From: Paenibacillus phytorum
Lineage (GTDB): Bacteria > Bacillota > Bacilli > Paenibacillales > NBRC-103111
Assembly (NCBI RefSeq): GCF_013141715.1
Contig: NZ_WHOA01000048.1
Span: forward strand, 1-64,000
Length of the DNA: 64,000 bases
Reading direction: 5' to 3'
Positions 52,833 to 61,839 of the stretch are shown piece by piece. Under the pieces are notes generated by a model, which was not told the origin of the DNA, did no database searches, and saw nothing but the letters and a program-made list of their open reading frames with translations. Position 1 is the first letter of the stretch. Each line of letters opens with the position of its first letter. The position numbers were made by a program, and so were the translations under genes.

Positions 52833-53726
52833 ATGAGCCATTGGAATCGAATTAATGATGGAACCTTAAATTCACCTAGTCTGGATGTCCAACAAGCTAT
52901 ATGGGGCATGGAAGGATTAGGAGAGAACGGCAAGGAATGGTCGCTGGAGCAAAAGTTCGAGAAAATCGCTGAAGCGGGATTTAAAGGTGTTAGCTATTTG
53001 CTGCCTTCTCCTGAAAATATGGATACCTGGCACCGTTTACTTGACCGCTACAAGTTGAGTTTCAGTGCCATTGCTTACCCTTCTAAACCACAAGATATGA
53101 TTGAGATCATCAAGCATGCCAACGAATTTGGCAGAGTTCAATATATCAACTCGCAGGTGTCCAATTCCTTCGTTATTGATAAAGAAGCAGTTCATTTACT
53201 TGATGGCTTGTTAAAAGTGTCTGAGGAATCCAAAATTCCACATTTTATCGAAACACATAGAGGAACTGTCACGCAAGATTTGATTCGCACCGCAGGATAT
53301 GTAGAGTCACTGCCAGAGCTCCGACTGATGATCGATTTATCCCATTATGTAGTTGCTGGTGAAATCCTAGGAACAAGTGATAAAGTCGAGGCCTATTTTG
53401 ATAAGATTCTAGAACGTTCAGCAGGTATGCATGGCCGTGTCTCGAGTGGAGAACAGGTCCAGGTAGATGTAGGTGTGGATGGCGATCATCCTATGATGGA
53501 GCATTTTAAGCGATGGTGGCGTAAAGGTATGGTGCATTGGCTCAAGCAAGCGCAGCCTGGGGACTTGCTCCCATTCTGCTCAGAGCTTGGTCCGCCCAAC
53601 TATTACGGGATCACTCGCCGAGATGAGCATGGACATGAACATGAAGTCTCCGATCGCTGGCAGCAAGCGTTACTATTTAAGCGGATTATAGAAGAGCAGT
53701 GGCAGAAAGCGCAAGCCGAGTTATGA
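52833..53726 (+). CDS. Xylose-isomerase-like TIM barrel protein
   Basis: A 297-residue cytoplasmic protein of the sugar phosphate isomerase/epimerase (AP endonuclease 2) superfamily. Likely metal ligands are Glu in HFIETHRG, Asp and His in LMIDLSHYV, and Glu in FCSELGPP. Relatives isomerise, epimerise or dehydrate sugars and inositols. It is the last gene of the demethylase operon (22 bases after the reductase, with an AAGGAG site) and is followed by a strong terminator. This position suggests it acts on the demethylated sugar- or inositol-like product, which is an inference. Confidence 0.8.
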   Translation: MSHWNRINDGTLNSPSLDVQQAIWGMEGLGENGKEWSLEQKFEKIAEAGFKGVSYLLPSPENMDTWHRLLDRYKLSFSAIAYPSKPQDMIEIIKHANEFGRVQYINSQVSNSFVIDKEAVHLLDGLLKVSEESKIPHFIETHRGTVTQDLIRTAGYVESLPELRLMIDLSHYVVAGEILGTSDKVEAYFDKILERSAGMHGRVSSGEQVQVDVGVDGDHPMMEHFKRWWRKGMVHWLKQAQPGDLLPFCSELGPPNYYGITRRDEHGHEHEVSDRWQQALLFKRIIEEQWQKAQAEL

Positions 53727-53772
53727 CATTAGCATTGGACTTGTAAGAAGACAAGAACATATCTACTTAGAT

Positions 53773-53797
53773 CCGCGTGCAACGCGGGTTTTTTATG
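53773..53797 (+). terminator. Rho-independent terminator of the demethylase operon
   Basis: CCGCGT (53773-53778), loop GCA, ACGCGG (53782-53787), then GTTTTTTAT. A compact, strong terminator. Confidence 0.85.
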
Positions 53798-53885
53798 TCT
53801 TGTCCAATTAGTAATTTACGAGTCACGCTCATCGTCGACGGTGGTATGACGCTGTACCCGTTCTTCCTGAAAGGATAAAATAAAA

Positions 53886-54938
53886 ATGGATTATTACCGC
53901 AAACAAAGAAATTATGGCTGCCGCATTCATGATCAGTATACCTATATGGGAATGAAGACCATTGTTTTGGAAAATGAGAAAATACGACTTTCTATCCTAG
54001 TCGATAAAGGTTCTGAAATCTTTGAGTTCTTATTAAAAAGCCGTGATCTGGATTTTATGTGGCTAACGGAAAATGGAGTTGATAACCCGAATAGATATTT
54101 GCCGACATCCTCTGATTCTCAGTCCACTTTTATTGACTACTATATGGGTGGATGGCAGGAGATTTTTCCGAATGGCGGTGTCAGCAGTTCTTATCTTGGT
54201 GCCCAATTTGGTCAACATGGCGAAGTGGCTCATATGCCATGGTCATACACCATCGAGATGGATACGCCGGAATTGGTTAGCATGACATTTTCAGTCAAAA
54301 CAAAGAAAGTTCCTTTTATACTGAGTAAGACCATTACCATTCACGCTAACTCGGCGAAAGTAGATATAAAGGAAGAAATAGAGAATTTAAGTGAAGTACC
54401 TTTGAGGTATATGTGGGGGCAGCATTTGGCATTCGGTAAGCCTTTTTTAGAACCTGGGTGTTCGATCCGATTACCAGAGAACATTAAAGTTATTGCTGAC
54501 GAGTTGGACGTCCCTGAAGATCAGTCCGCACGAGTAAAACGTGGTATTACTCATGAATGGCCATGGGTTGAGGAGACATCAGGCCATATGTCGGATATTT
54601 CCGTGCTTCCGCCTAAAGGAGCTCCCTCGGAAATCGTATATTTGAAAGGATTTGAAGATGAGGGATGGTACCAAGTAGAAAATACCCGACTTAGCGCAGC
54701 AATTCGTGTAGAGTGGGATGCCAATACGATGCCGTACTTGTGGTACTGGCAGGAATTCGGTAGTTCGACCGAATACCCTTGGTTTGGCAGGCATTATAAT
54801 ATCGGTTTAGAGCCTTTCTCAAGCTATCCGACTCATGGTTTATCGGAGGCATTGCGAAATGGAACTGCGGGCTACATTCAAGGGAGAGAGACGCGGACAT
54901 TTTCGATGTCTGCAACTTTATTAGAATTAAAGAAATAG
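53886..54938 (+). CDS. Aldose-1-epimerase-like (galactose mutarotase superfamily) protein
   Basis: A 350-residue beta-supersandwich protein. Early segments (IVLENEKIRLSILVDKGSEI) and GWQEIFPNGG with QFGQHGEVAHMPW resemble mutarotase-type proteins. The conserved His in QHGEV and the C-terminal acidic residue near FGRHYNIGLEPF are candidate catalytic residues. The presumed role is anomer or epimer interconversion of the sugar imported by the neighbouring transporter. The start has a modest GAAAGGA site. The gene stands alone between a terminator and the system 3 promoter. An accessory carbohydrate-binding role is the alternative. Confidence 0.7.
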   Translation: MDYYRKQRNYGCRIHDQYTYMGMKTIVLENEKIRLSILVDKGSEIFEFLLKSRDLDFMWLTENGVDNPNRYLPTSSDSQSTFIDYYMGGWQEIFPNGGVSSSYLGAQFGQHGEVAHMPWSYTIEMDTPELVSMTFSVKTKKVPFILSKTITIHANSAKVDIKEEIENLSEVPLRYMWGQHLAFGKPFLEPGCSIRLPENIKVIADELDVPEDQSARVKRGITHEWPWVEETSGHMSDISVLPPKGAPSEIVYLKGFEDEGWYQVENTRLSAAIRVEWDANTMPYLWYWQEFGSSTEYPWFGRHYNIGLEPFSSYPTHGLSEALRNGTAGYIQGRETRTFSMSATLLELKK

Positions 54939-55002
54939 TTTTTGTTCTACCGTCATTTGGCAGCATAATCAAGCAACTTGATCAAGTGCGGTTATAAAGA
55001 AT

Positions 55003-55088
55003 CTATAAATACTACAAGATATCCATAGATCTTCTATAGGATGCTTAACCTCATTATAATTATAATAAATATACGGTAAACGTTTTCA
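55003..55088 (+). promoter_or_regulatory. System 3 cis-element copy 1, promoter and possible CcpA site
   Basis: The element spans 55003-55038 (CTATAAATACTACAAGATAT, then CCATAGATCTTCTATA) and is repeated at 59767 and, in part, at 62257. TATAAT at 55061-55066 starts 22 bases after it; another TATAAT is at 55055. Near its end ATCCATAGA and TCTATAGGAT make an imperfect inverted repeat. GGTAAACGTTTTCA (55075-55088) matches the cre consensus except at the first base. Probably bound by the YesN at 58180. Confidence 0.6.
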
Positions 55089-55128
55089 ATCAACACGTTT
55101 AACGCTACAATGAAAGGAGAGGTCTCCT

Positions 55129-56415
55129 ATGAAAAAGATTGGATCTTTGGTGTTGGCAACTTCGTTGGTGTTGGGGTTGACTGCTTGTGGAGGTGGCAAT
55201 AAAGCAACTTCGGGAACAAAACCGACAGAAACGTCGAAAGCAAAAGAATCTGTCAAGGCAAAATTTTTTTATGACAATGCGGCATGGACAGACTACCTGA
55301 AGGAGCTTAACCCAATTACGTTGAAAAACGATCAAACAGAGTTAACGGGTGTTCCGTACAACGAACCCACTTCCTTCCAAACGGCAGTTCGAATCGGTTT
55401 TACAACGAACGATGGGGCAGATGTGTTTAAATGGTGGAACGGCTTTCAAATGAAAGAACTCGTTGATGCCGGGTATCTGGCGGACATGACGCAGCAGTGG
55501 AAAGACATGGTAAAGGACGGCGTGGATCCATCTATGGCCAATACGTTGACCTTTGACGGTAAAACGTACGGGATTCCAGCTGGTGTGCACTATTGGGTTA
55601 TGTACTATAACAAAAAAGTATTTAACGAGAATGGACTCAAGCCGCCAAAAACTTGGGACGAATTTCTGGCAATTTCCGATGCGTTGAAAGCGAAAGGTAT
55701 TACGCCAATTGGCACAACGACGACGGACGTGTGGAACGGTTTCATCTGGTTTGAGGAAATGATGATCCACTCCAATCCTGACCTTTACAACAAGTTGGTT
55801 GTCGGTCAAGCGAAATATACCGATCCGGGCGTCGTTGAAGTGATGAAGACATGGAAGTCACTCTACGACAAGGGTTATTTTGCGAAGCCTATGGATTGGA
55901 ATAAAGAAATTCCATCTGCAATGGCCAAAGGACAGTTCGCGATGTATATGATGGGTACATGGTATGCAGACTATTTTAAAAATGCAGGAATGAAAACGGG
56001 TGAAGACTTCGGAACATTCGTACTCCCTGCCATCAAGTCGGAGGCGGGCAATACCGTCATTTCCGAAGTGACCCCATTCCTCGTTTCGCAGAACTCAAAG
56101 AACAAAGATAATGCCATCAAAGCGCTTGTAAACCTGACCAAAAAAGAAGCGAACGAGAAAGTGATTTCACTGTTCGGAGGCGTTCCGATCCGCAAGGATA
56201 TCGAGTCCAAAGATCCGATCATTAAAGATTTGGTTGGGTCTATCAATGCTGGAGGGTATAAAACGATTACGCGCTTTTGGGAAGCGACGCCGTCTGAACT
56301 TTCGGAATATGCATCTAGTGAATTTATACGATTCATGCTTAACCCGGACCAATATATGACGGTACTAAATAATATTCAGAAAAAAGCCGATAAATATTGG
56401 GCTGATCATAAATAA
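55129..56415 (+). CDS. Extracellular solute-binding lipoprotein, family 1 (transport system 3)
   Basis: A 428-residue sugar-binding lipoprotein; the lipobox LTAC sets Cys20 as the lipidated residue, followed by a Gly/Thr linker. The MalE-like fold is shown by HYWVMYYNKKVFNENGLKPP, MAKGQFAMYMMGTWYAD and VTPFLVSQNSKNKDNAIKAL. ATG 55129 follows AAAGGAGAGG. It is controlled by the cis-element described above. Unlike systems 1 and 2, its permeases are not next to it but lie after the yesMN pair. Given its location it may bring in the substrate of the demethylase operon. Confidence 0.9.
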   Translation: MKKIGSLVLATSLVLGLTACGGGNKATSGTKPTETSKAKESVKAKFFYDNAAWTDYLKELNPITLKNDQTELTGVPYNEPTSFQTAVRIGFTTNDGADVFKWWNGFQMKELVDAGYLADMTQQWKDMVKDGVDPSMANTLTFDGKTYGIPAGVHYWVMYYNKKVFNENGLKPPKTWDEFLAISDALKAKGITPIGTTTTDVWNGFIWFEEMMIHSNPDLYNKLVVGQAKYTDPGVVEVMKTWKSLYDKGYFAKPMDWNKEIPSAMAKGQFAMYMMGTWYADYFKNAGMKTGEDFGTFVLPAIKSEAGNTVISEVTPFLVSQNSKNKDNAIKALVNLTKKEANEKVISLFGGVPIRKDIESKDPIIKDLVGSINAGGYKTITRFWEATPSELSEYASSEFIRFMLNPDQYMTVLNNIQKKADKYWADHK

Positions 56416-56423
56416 TAGTTATC

Positions 56424-56460
56424 CCAGGGGACTGCTGTTACAAGCGGTTCCCTGGTTATT
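56424..56460 (+). terminator. Hairpin between binding-protein gene and yesM (system 3)
   Basis: CCAGGGGACTGCT (56424-56436) pairs with AGCGGTTCCCTGG (56443-56455) with one mismatch and one wobble, followed by TTATTTCGTT. Probably a partial terminator. Confidence 0.65.
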
Positions 56461-56480
56461 TCGTTAAGGGGGAGTTATTC

Positions 56481-58199
56481 GTGTATGTTTCGTTTCCGAA
56501 TCGACTTATACTGATTATCGTTGTTACGATTCTGATACCTACTGTACTCATCAATTTTGTGACTTTCTCCTTCATCAAAGAGGAGATGCAAACAGAGGCG
56601 GCATCCTGGCTTCAGAGGATGACGGTGAACACTGGGGAAACGATGGATAGTTATACGAAGCTGCTGGAAGGCATTACGAAAAATCCCGCTTACGACTACA
56701 CGCTGATGGGCATTTTGGAAACGCACCAAAATAATAAGAACGGCTTGTTCGGTTACTCTTTTGACGACACAGCGCAAATTAACGGGATGCTTTCTATGAT
56801 ATGGGCAGCCGATCGCAAGAGTCTAGTCACCGTAGATTTGTTCGATAGCAATGGAAATCGCTTTCGGATTGGAGAGAAAATCAAGGACAGTGACACAAAT
56901 TGGGTTGAGCTCACTAAGCAGTTACACGGGGAAAGCATTGTAACACCTCCGTCGAAACTTAAGGACGGGCGTACTTTGTTTTCAATGTCTAGATTGCTGT
57001 ACAATCCCCAAACGTTTAAAGAGGTCGGTATGATCCGCATGTACTTCCTGCTCGATTTCCTGAAACCATCAAGTAATGAGATGATAGAAAAAGAAGGCTT
57101 TTTGTTGCTCGTGGACGATAGTGGACACGTTTTGTTCGATAATCGGCAGTTCTGCGATAATAAGTTGCTGACTGATTGTATTGGACCCAATCATTTTAAG
57201 AGCAGTTATAAATCAGAAGTGACAGGCTGGACGTTGGTTGGAGCAATGCCAGTGTCACAATTATTTTACAAAATCAACCGGATACAACAAACGATTCTAC
57301 TGGTCAACGTCTTCTTTTTCGTAATTGCCTTGTTAGTCATTACCGGGCTTAGTTATCGGATTTCACTTCCGATTAAGAAGTTGAGTCGGATGATGCATAC
57401 AGCGCCCAAGGTGCAATTTCATATTCAGGTTGCGGAAACGAACCGGAAGGATGAGATTGGTATGATTACATCTAGTTTTCGCCAAATGCTCAGCCGCATG
57501 CAGGAGCTCATTGCCGAGATAACGGACACCGAGCAGCGGCGTAAGCGATCCGAAATTTTAGCGTTGCAAGCGCAAATCAACCCACACTTTTTAAACAATA
57601 CATTGAGTGCCATTGCGATGCAGGCGGAGATTGATGGTAACTATAACATCTCTGGTATGGCGTCCCAACTCGGTAAATTGCTTCGCTATGCCATCGGGCA
57701 AGAAAAGGAATGGGTGGATGTCAAGCGGGAGTGTGAGCATATTGAACTATACATGCAGATCATGAAATACCGTTATCCGAAGGTTAAGTTGGAGTTGGAC
57801 GTGGATGAACAGGTGCTGAAGTGGAGTATGATTAAGCTGCTTTTGCAGCCGATTGTGGAGAACGCAATTCTGCATGGAATTGTTCCAAATCGACAGGAAG
57901 GTACAGTCCGCATTTGGATTACAGCGAAAGCCAGGGAAACACTCTGTATAGTCATTGAGGATTCAGGGATCGGTATGGATGATGTAGAGCTAACAGCCTT
58001 GAGGAATGCCCTGTCCGGCATCGAAATACAGGAAACTACGACAAGAGAAGGGATAGGAATACGCAATGTCTACGAAAGAATACGACTCGCATATGGGGAC
58101 GGACCGATCCGATTCGATGTGGAAAGTGAAAAGTACCAAGGGACGCGATTCATACTTGAACTTCCCAGAATCGAGCAATATGAACGTACTGATCGTTGA
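56481..58199 (+). CDS. YesM-type sensor histidine kinase (system 3)
   Basis: A 572-residue membrane kinase. The first helix is at about 8-30 (LILIIVVTILIPTVLINFV), then an extracellular sensor domain, a second helix near 272-293 (ILLVNVFFFVIALLVITGL), HAMP, and phospho-acceptor His in INPHFLNNT. The ATP-binding motifs are QPIVENAILHG and IEDSGIGM. GTG 56481 has AAGGGGGAG 6 bases upstream. Its end overlaps the regulator gene by 20 bases. By position it senses the ligand imported by transport system 3. Confidence 0.92.
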   Translation: MYVSFPNRLILIIVVTILIPTVLINFVTFSFIKEEMQTEAASWLQRMTVNTGETMDSYTKLLEGITKNPAYDYTLMGILETHQNNKNGLFGYSFDDTAQINGMLSMIWAADRKSLVTVDLFDSNGNRFRIGEKIKDSDTNWVELTKQLHGESIVTPPSKLKDGRTLFSMSRLLYNPQTFKEVGMIRMYFLLDFLKPSSNEMIEKEGFLLLVDDSGHVLFDNRQFCDNKLLTDCIGPNHFKSSYKSEVTGWTLVGAMPVSQLFYKINRIQQTILLVNVFFFVIALLVITGLSYRISLPIKKLSRMMHTAPKVQFHIQVAETNRKDEIGMITSSFRQMLSRMQELIAEITDTEQRRKRSEILALQAQINPHFLNNTLSAIAMQAEIDGNYNISGMASQLGKLLRYAIGQEKEWVDVKRECEHIELYMQIMKYRYPKVKLELDVDEQVLKWSMIKLLLQPIVENAILHGIVPNRQEGTVRIWITAKARETLCIVIEDSGIGMDDVELTALRNALSGIEIQETTTREGIGIRNVYERIRLAYGDGPIRFDVESEKYQGTRFILELPRIEQYERTDR

Positions 58200-59772
58200 T
58201 GACGAGGAAGTGCTGCGCTATGGAATTAAGGCGATGATTGAGCGGATGGATCTTCCTTTCATTGTAGTAGGCATGGCGGAAGACGGGGTGCAGGCGCTGG
58301 AGCAGCTTGTGCAGCTTGAGCCTGATGTTATTTTGAGCGACATCCGTATGCCCAGAATGGGTGGTCTGGAGCTTATACAGTTAGCAACCGCCCAATATCC
58401 GAAGGTAAGATCGATCATTCTGAGCGGATATGACGATTTCGAATATGCGAAGCGAGCGATTCGTCTCGGTTGCAAAGATTATTTGGTCAAGCCGCCCAGT
58501 TTCTCCGAACTGCGGGAGCTGCTACTTTCGATTTATAAGGAACGTTCCGAGGAGAAAGAAAAGCTGCTGGATGAAACTCGAAAAAGCAAGATCATTAACC
58601 GAAATCAACTGTTGATCCGAACAGACTTCCTGCGTAGCCTTATAGCTAAAAGTGGTGTCTTGCGAACGACGGACATCCGTGAGCAGGCCAGGGGAATCGG
58701 GCTGAATCTTGATAAGGAGCATTATGCGGTAGCCACACTCAAGTTCGAGAAACAAGCTGAGCTTAGAAAGAAATATAATTCAGCGGAATGGGAGTTACTC
58801 AAATATGCTGCATGGAACATTACTGAAGAGATGCTAGAGCACCCCTTATGCTTTTATGACGAAGCTTCACATCTCGTTATGCTGATAAAGGAGCCTCTCT
58901 CGGCCGAAGATTGCATAGAAAAATGTATGGCGCTGCGCTATAACATTAACCATTTTCTGAATTTGACGGCTTCGATCACCATCTCACAGCCGGTGCCGCT
59001 ATCTTCAATTGGTGTTGCTTATAAGGAAGTTAGTCAGCTGTTAAGCATGAGGTGGGTGCGAGATAAGTCTGTTGTAGTCACCTCTAGTGATACTGCAACA
59101 CTAACGAATGATAATATCCAATATCACCTGGATCAGCTTCTAGAATTGTTTAAGGCTGACGATACACGGGAGATCTGTTCGAAGCTGAATAGCTGGGTCC
59201 TATCAGTCAAAGATTCAGCCTACTCACCGACAGCTCTGGAACGACTTGCACAGGAATTGAAGATTGCCGTGATTACGCTGTACCGCAATCTGCTCGTTTG
59301 CGATGAAGACTCCAGGACACAAGGGCTCTCCTCAATGCCAGCGTGGCTCGAACGGTTGGAACTAGCTGATTCGCTGATGGAGCTAATTTCGCCGCTCTTG
59401 CTAGCGATCGAGCGCTTGGATCTAAAGGAACAGTCAGGCACGCTGCTGCACAACCGCACGGTCGAGCAGGCGATCGCATACATCCGGGCACGTTTCAACA
59501 GCAATTTGAACTTATCCTCTATCGCCGAGGAAGTCAACATGACTCCCGCCTACTTCAGCGTATTATTCAAGAAGAAGACCGGTAAAGGTGTTATCGAATA
59601 CTTGACGGGAATCCGTATGGAGGAAGCAAAAAAGCTGCTGCAGGAGACGGATTCGAAAACTTATCAGGTGGCCGAGCAGGTTGGCTACCCAGATGCAGCG
59701 TATTTTTCTAACCAATTCAAACGCTACACCGGGATGACGCCGCAGGAGTTCCGCAATAAAGGGCAGCTATAA
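58180..59772 (+). CDS. YesN-type response regulator (system 3)
   Basis: A 530-residue activator when started at ATG 58180 (MNVLIVDDEE). An earlier in-phase start would put 38 unrelated residues before the first beta strand of the receiver. Phospho-acceptor Asp54 is in LSDIRMPR and Lys104 in YLVKPP. The C-terminal AraC domain has LSSIAEEVNMTPAYFSVLFK and YQVAEQVGYPDAAYFSNQF and ends MTPQEFRNKG. Its stop codon falls inside the second copy of the cis-element, so the regulator gene and the permease promoter overlap. It likely binds the elements at 55003 and 59767. Confidence 0.92.
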   Translation: MNVLIVDDEEVLRYGIKAMIERMDLPFIVVGMAEDGVQALEQLVQLEPDVILSDIRMPRMGGLELIQLATAQYPKVRSIILSGYDDFEYAKRAIRLGCKDYLVKPPSFSELRELLLSIYKERSEEKEKLLDETRKSKIINRNQLLIRTDFLRSLIAKSGVLRTTDIREQARGIGLNLDKEHYAVATLKFEKQAELRKKYNSAEWELLKYAAWNITEEMLEHPLCFYDEASHLVMLIKEPLSAEDCIEKCMALRYNINHFLNLTASITISQPVPLSSIGVAYKEVSQLLSMRWVRDKSVVVTSSDTATLTNDNIQYHLDQLLELFKADDTREICSKLNSWVLSVKDSAYSPTALERLAQELKIAVITLYRNLLVCDEDSRTQGLSSMPAWLERLELADSLMELISPLLLAIERLDLKEQSGTLLHNRTVEQAIAYIRARFNSNLNLSSIAEEVNMTPAYFSVLFKKKTGKGVIEYLTGIRMEEAKKLLQETDSKTYQVAEQVGYPDAAYFSNQFKRYTGMTPQEFRNKGQL

Positions 59773-59829
59773 ATTCTACAAGAAATCCATAGATCTTCTA
59801 TACCTTCTGCTTCGCCTTTTTCTTACAAT
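59767..59829 (+). promoter_or_regulatory. System 3 cis-element copy 2 and permease promoter
   Basis: 59767-59802 matches the element at 55003-55038 at 34 of 36 bases. TACAAT at 59824-59829 starts 21 bases after its end, close to the 22 bases seen at copy 1 and copy 3. No good -35 is present. Confidence 0.65.
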
Positions 59830-59872
59830 AGTAGTAGAAACGGCGAGAGCCTAAGCTAGGAGGAAAAGAGAG

Positions 59873-60739
59873 ATGACAGCATACTTGAAGAGGAACGGGA
59901 CAGCCCTGCTTTACACGCTTCCTGCCGCTTTGCTCATCACCGCATTTTTTATCACTTCGATCGTATATACGATCTACTTGAGCTTTACCGAATATAGCGG
60001 ATTGGCGGCACCCAAGTGGGTCGGATTGGCCAATTACGTGGCCATCTTTCAAGACGCTACGTACATCACTTCATTGAAGAATACGCTGATTTGGGTAATC
60101 GCCACACTGGTTCTGCCTGTTGGGCTAGGGCTAATGTTCAGCGTGCTGCTGCAAAACTTAAAGGGGCAGCAACTATTTAAAAACATTTTTTATTTGCCGT
60201 ACGCGATGTCTCTTACAGTGGTTGGTGTCATCTGGGTATTTTTGTTTTCCCAAACCGGCATCAACTACGTGCTGCAACTATTCGGTCTCGGGTCGTTCGC
60301 GAGAGATTGGTTAACTTCGACGCCGGACAATACGTTTGCGATGATCGTAGCATCGGTGTGGCAAGGGACCGGGACGAACATGCTGTTATTTCTGATTGGC
60401 CTTGGCGCTTTACCCAAGGAACCATTTGAAGCTGCGGCGATTGACGGAGCTAGCCGGTTTCGTACATTCTGGAGCATAACGCTTCCGATGCTCAGCCCAA
60501 TAACGATTGTTGTAATGGGTATGTCCCTCGTCAATAGTTTTAAGATTTTTGATATTATTTGGGTCATGACAATGGGTGGTCCGTACCGTTCTTCTGAAAC
60601 GCTTGCTGTAACGATGTACCGAGAATCATTCGTACTATTCCATTTCGGGCAAGGCGCTGCGATATCTATTGTCTTGACAATTGCTTCTATTGCTGTTTCC
60701 TGGTTTTATTTGCGGCAGACGATGGTGAAGGAGGGATGA
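59873..60739 (+). CDS. ABC transporter permease, MalF/UgpA-like (transport system 3)
   Basis: A 288-residue channel subunit with six helices, starting near residue 11. The EAA loop is FEAAAIDGASRFRTFWSITL and the motif WVMTMGGPYRSSETLAV is typical of permease 1. It has its own promoter (cis-element copy 2) and AGGAGG ribosome site. It overlaps the next permease by four bases. Confidence 0.92.
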   Translation: MTAYLKRNGTALLYTLPAALLITAFFITSIVYTIYLSFTEYSGLAAPKWVGLANYVAIFQDATYITSLKNTLIWVIATLVLPVGLGLMFSVLLQNLKGQQLFKNIFYLPYAMSLTVVGVIWVFLFSQTGINYVLQLFGLGSFARDWLTSTPDNTFAMIVASVWQGTGTNMLLFLIGLGALPKEPFEAAAIDGASRFRTFWSITLPMLSPITIVVMGMSLVNSFKIFDIIWVMTMGGPYRSSETLAVTMYRESFVLFHFGQGAAISIVLTIASIAVSWFYLRQTMVKEG

Positions 60740-61578
60740 GCGACGTGAAACGAATACGAATAGGGCAATGGACGACATACATTTTTATCAGTTTACTAGC
60801 TGTTTTCTGGGCGATACCGGTCATCTTAGTCGTAATGAATGCATCTAAATCGTTGGCGGATTTCAGCGCTGGCAACATTTGGGCTTTCCCGAAGACGTTC
60901 CAATTAGGATTAAATATGATGGATGCGCTGCGAATGGGTAGTTTGGGGAATGGTCTAATGAATAGCTTAAGCTATGGAGTGCTTGGTTCAGGAATCGCGA
61001 TTTTCCTTGCAGCTATGGCCGCATTCGGGATTGTTATACTAAGATTAAAGGGCGGTTTTTACTGGTTCTTGCTCATCTACAGTGGGACTATTTTTCCCTT
61101 TCAGATGTATTTGGTTCCGTTGTTCAAGGGATATCAAAAGTTAGGTCTCTACGATACCTTCGGCGGCATGCTCTTATTTTATATTGCAATTACCATTCCA
61201 TTCTGCGTCTTTCTATTGCGCAATTACATGACGACACTGCCTTACGAAATTGTGGAAGCGGCACAGCTTGACGGTTTTCATAGTTTTGGTATCTTTACTC
61301 GGATCATCGGTCCACTGCTGCTGCCACCAATTTCCGTCCTTTTCTTGTTCCAGTTCACGTGGATTTGGAACGACCTGGTTTTCGGTATGACGCTGTCCCG
61401 ATCGGAAACGGTTCGTCCAGTTATGACAGGTTTGGCGACAATGCAAGGTATTTACTTCCGCTCAGGTGTGACCACATTGTTGGCCGGAATCGTATTGACT
61501 TCGCTGCCAACGGTGTTGTTGTTCTTCGTTCTACAGCGCAATTTCATTAAGGGTATGCTGCTTAGCGTGAAATCGTAA
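60736..61578 (+). CDS. ABC transporter permease, MalG/UgpE-like (transport system 3)
   Basis: A 280-residue second channel subunit with six helices. The EAA loop is VEAAQLDGFHSFGIFTRII, and the C-terminus ends FIKGMLLSVKS. ATG 60736 overlaps the stop of the first permease. It is the last intact gene of system 3; no ATPase is encoded, and no terminator is evident before the transposase remnant. Confidence 0.92.
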   Translation: MSDVKRIRIGQWTTYIFISLLAVFWAIPVILVVMNASKSLADFSAGNIWAFPKTFQLGLNMMDALRMGSLGNGLMNSLSYGVLGSGIAIFLAAMAAFGIVILRLKGGFYWFLLIYSGTIFPFQMYLVPLFKGYQKLGLYDTFGGMLLFYIAITIPFCVFLLRNYMTTLPYEIVEAAQLDGFHSFGIFTRIIGPLLLPPISVLFLFQFTWIWNDLVFGMTLSRSETVRPVMTGLATMQGIYFRSGVTTLLAGIVLTSLPTVLLFFVLQRNFIKGMLLSVKS

Positions 61579-61619
61579 TGGAATTAGTTGTATCCGAACG
61601 AAAGGAACAAGATAAAGGC

Positions 61620-61752
61620 TTACAAGTATGATAGATTACCCACGATAGCTTCTAGAATTTTGGCAGCCAACAAAAGATGATTCCTGTATTCTACAGCAAA
61701 TTGGCGTCGGTACTGTACCGGCGTCAGTTTTAATTCTCTTTGTGGACGAATT
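61620..61752 (-). pseudogene. IS3-family transposase (OrfB) C-terminal remnant
   Basis: On the minus strand the frame reads RPQRELKLTPVQYRRQFAVE, then YRNHLLLAAKILEAIVG, and ends at a TAA. The pattern R-P-Q-x-E-L-x-x-L-T-P-V-x-Y-R is the usual last segment of IS3-type integrase-like transposases. Only about 43 codons remain, a stop closes the frame just upstream, and no terminal repeats are visible. Confidence 0.55.
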
Positions 61753-61839
61753 GGTTAACAATTGCCCCGACGAGAGCTGATTCGGGCGCCAACCATTAGC
61801 AGCATGTCTTGGTATAACGTAAGACGTGAACTGGAATCC

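Noticed and set aside
61703..61735. Hairpin GGCGTCGGTA ... TACCGGCGTC followed by T-rich bases, looked like a terminator after the last permease
   Set aside because: The stretch is explained better as minus-strand coding sequence of an IS3-type transposase tail; the T-rich part encodes its REL residues.
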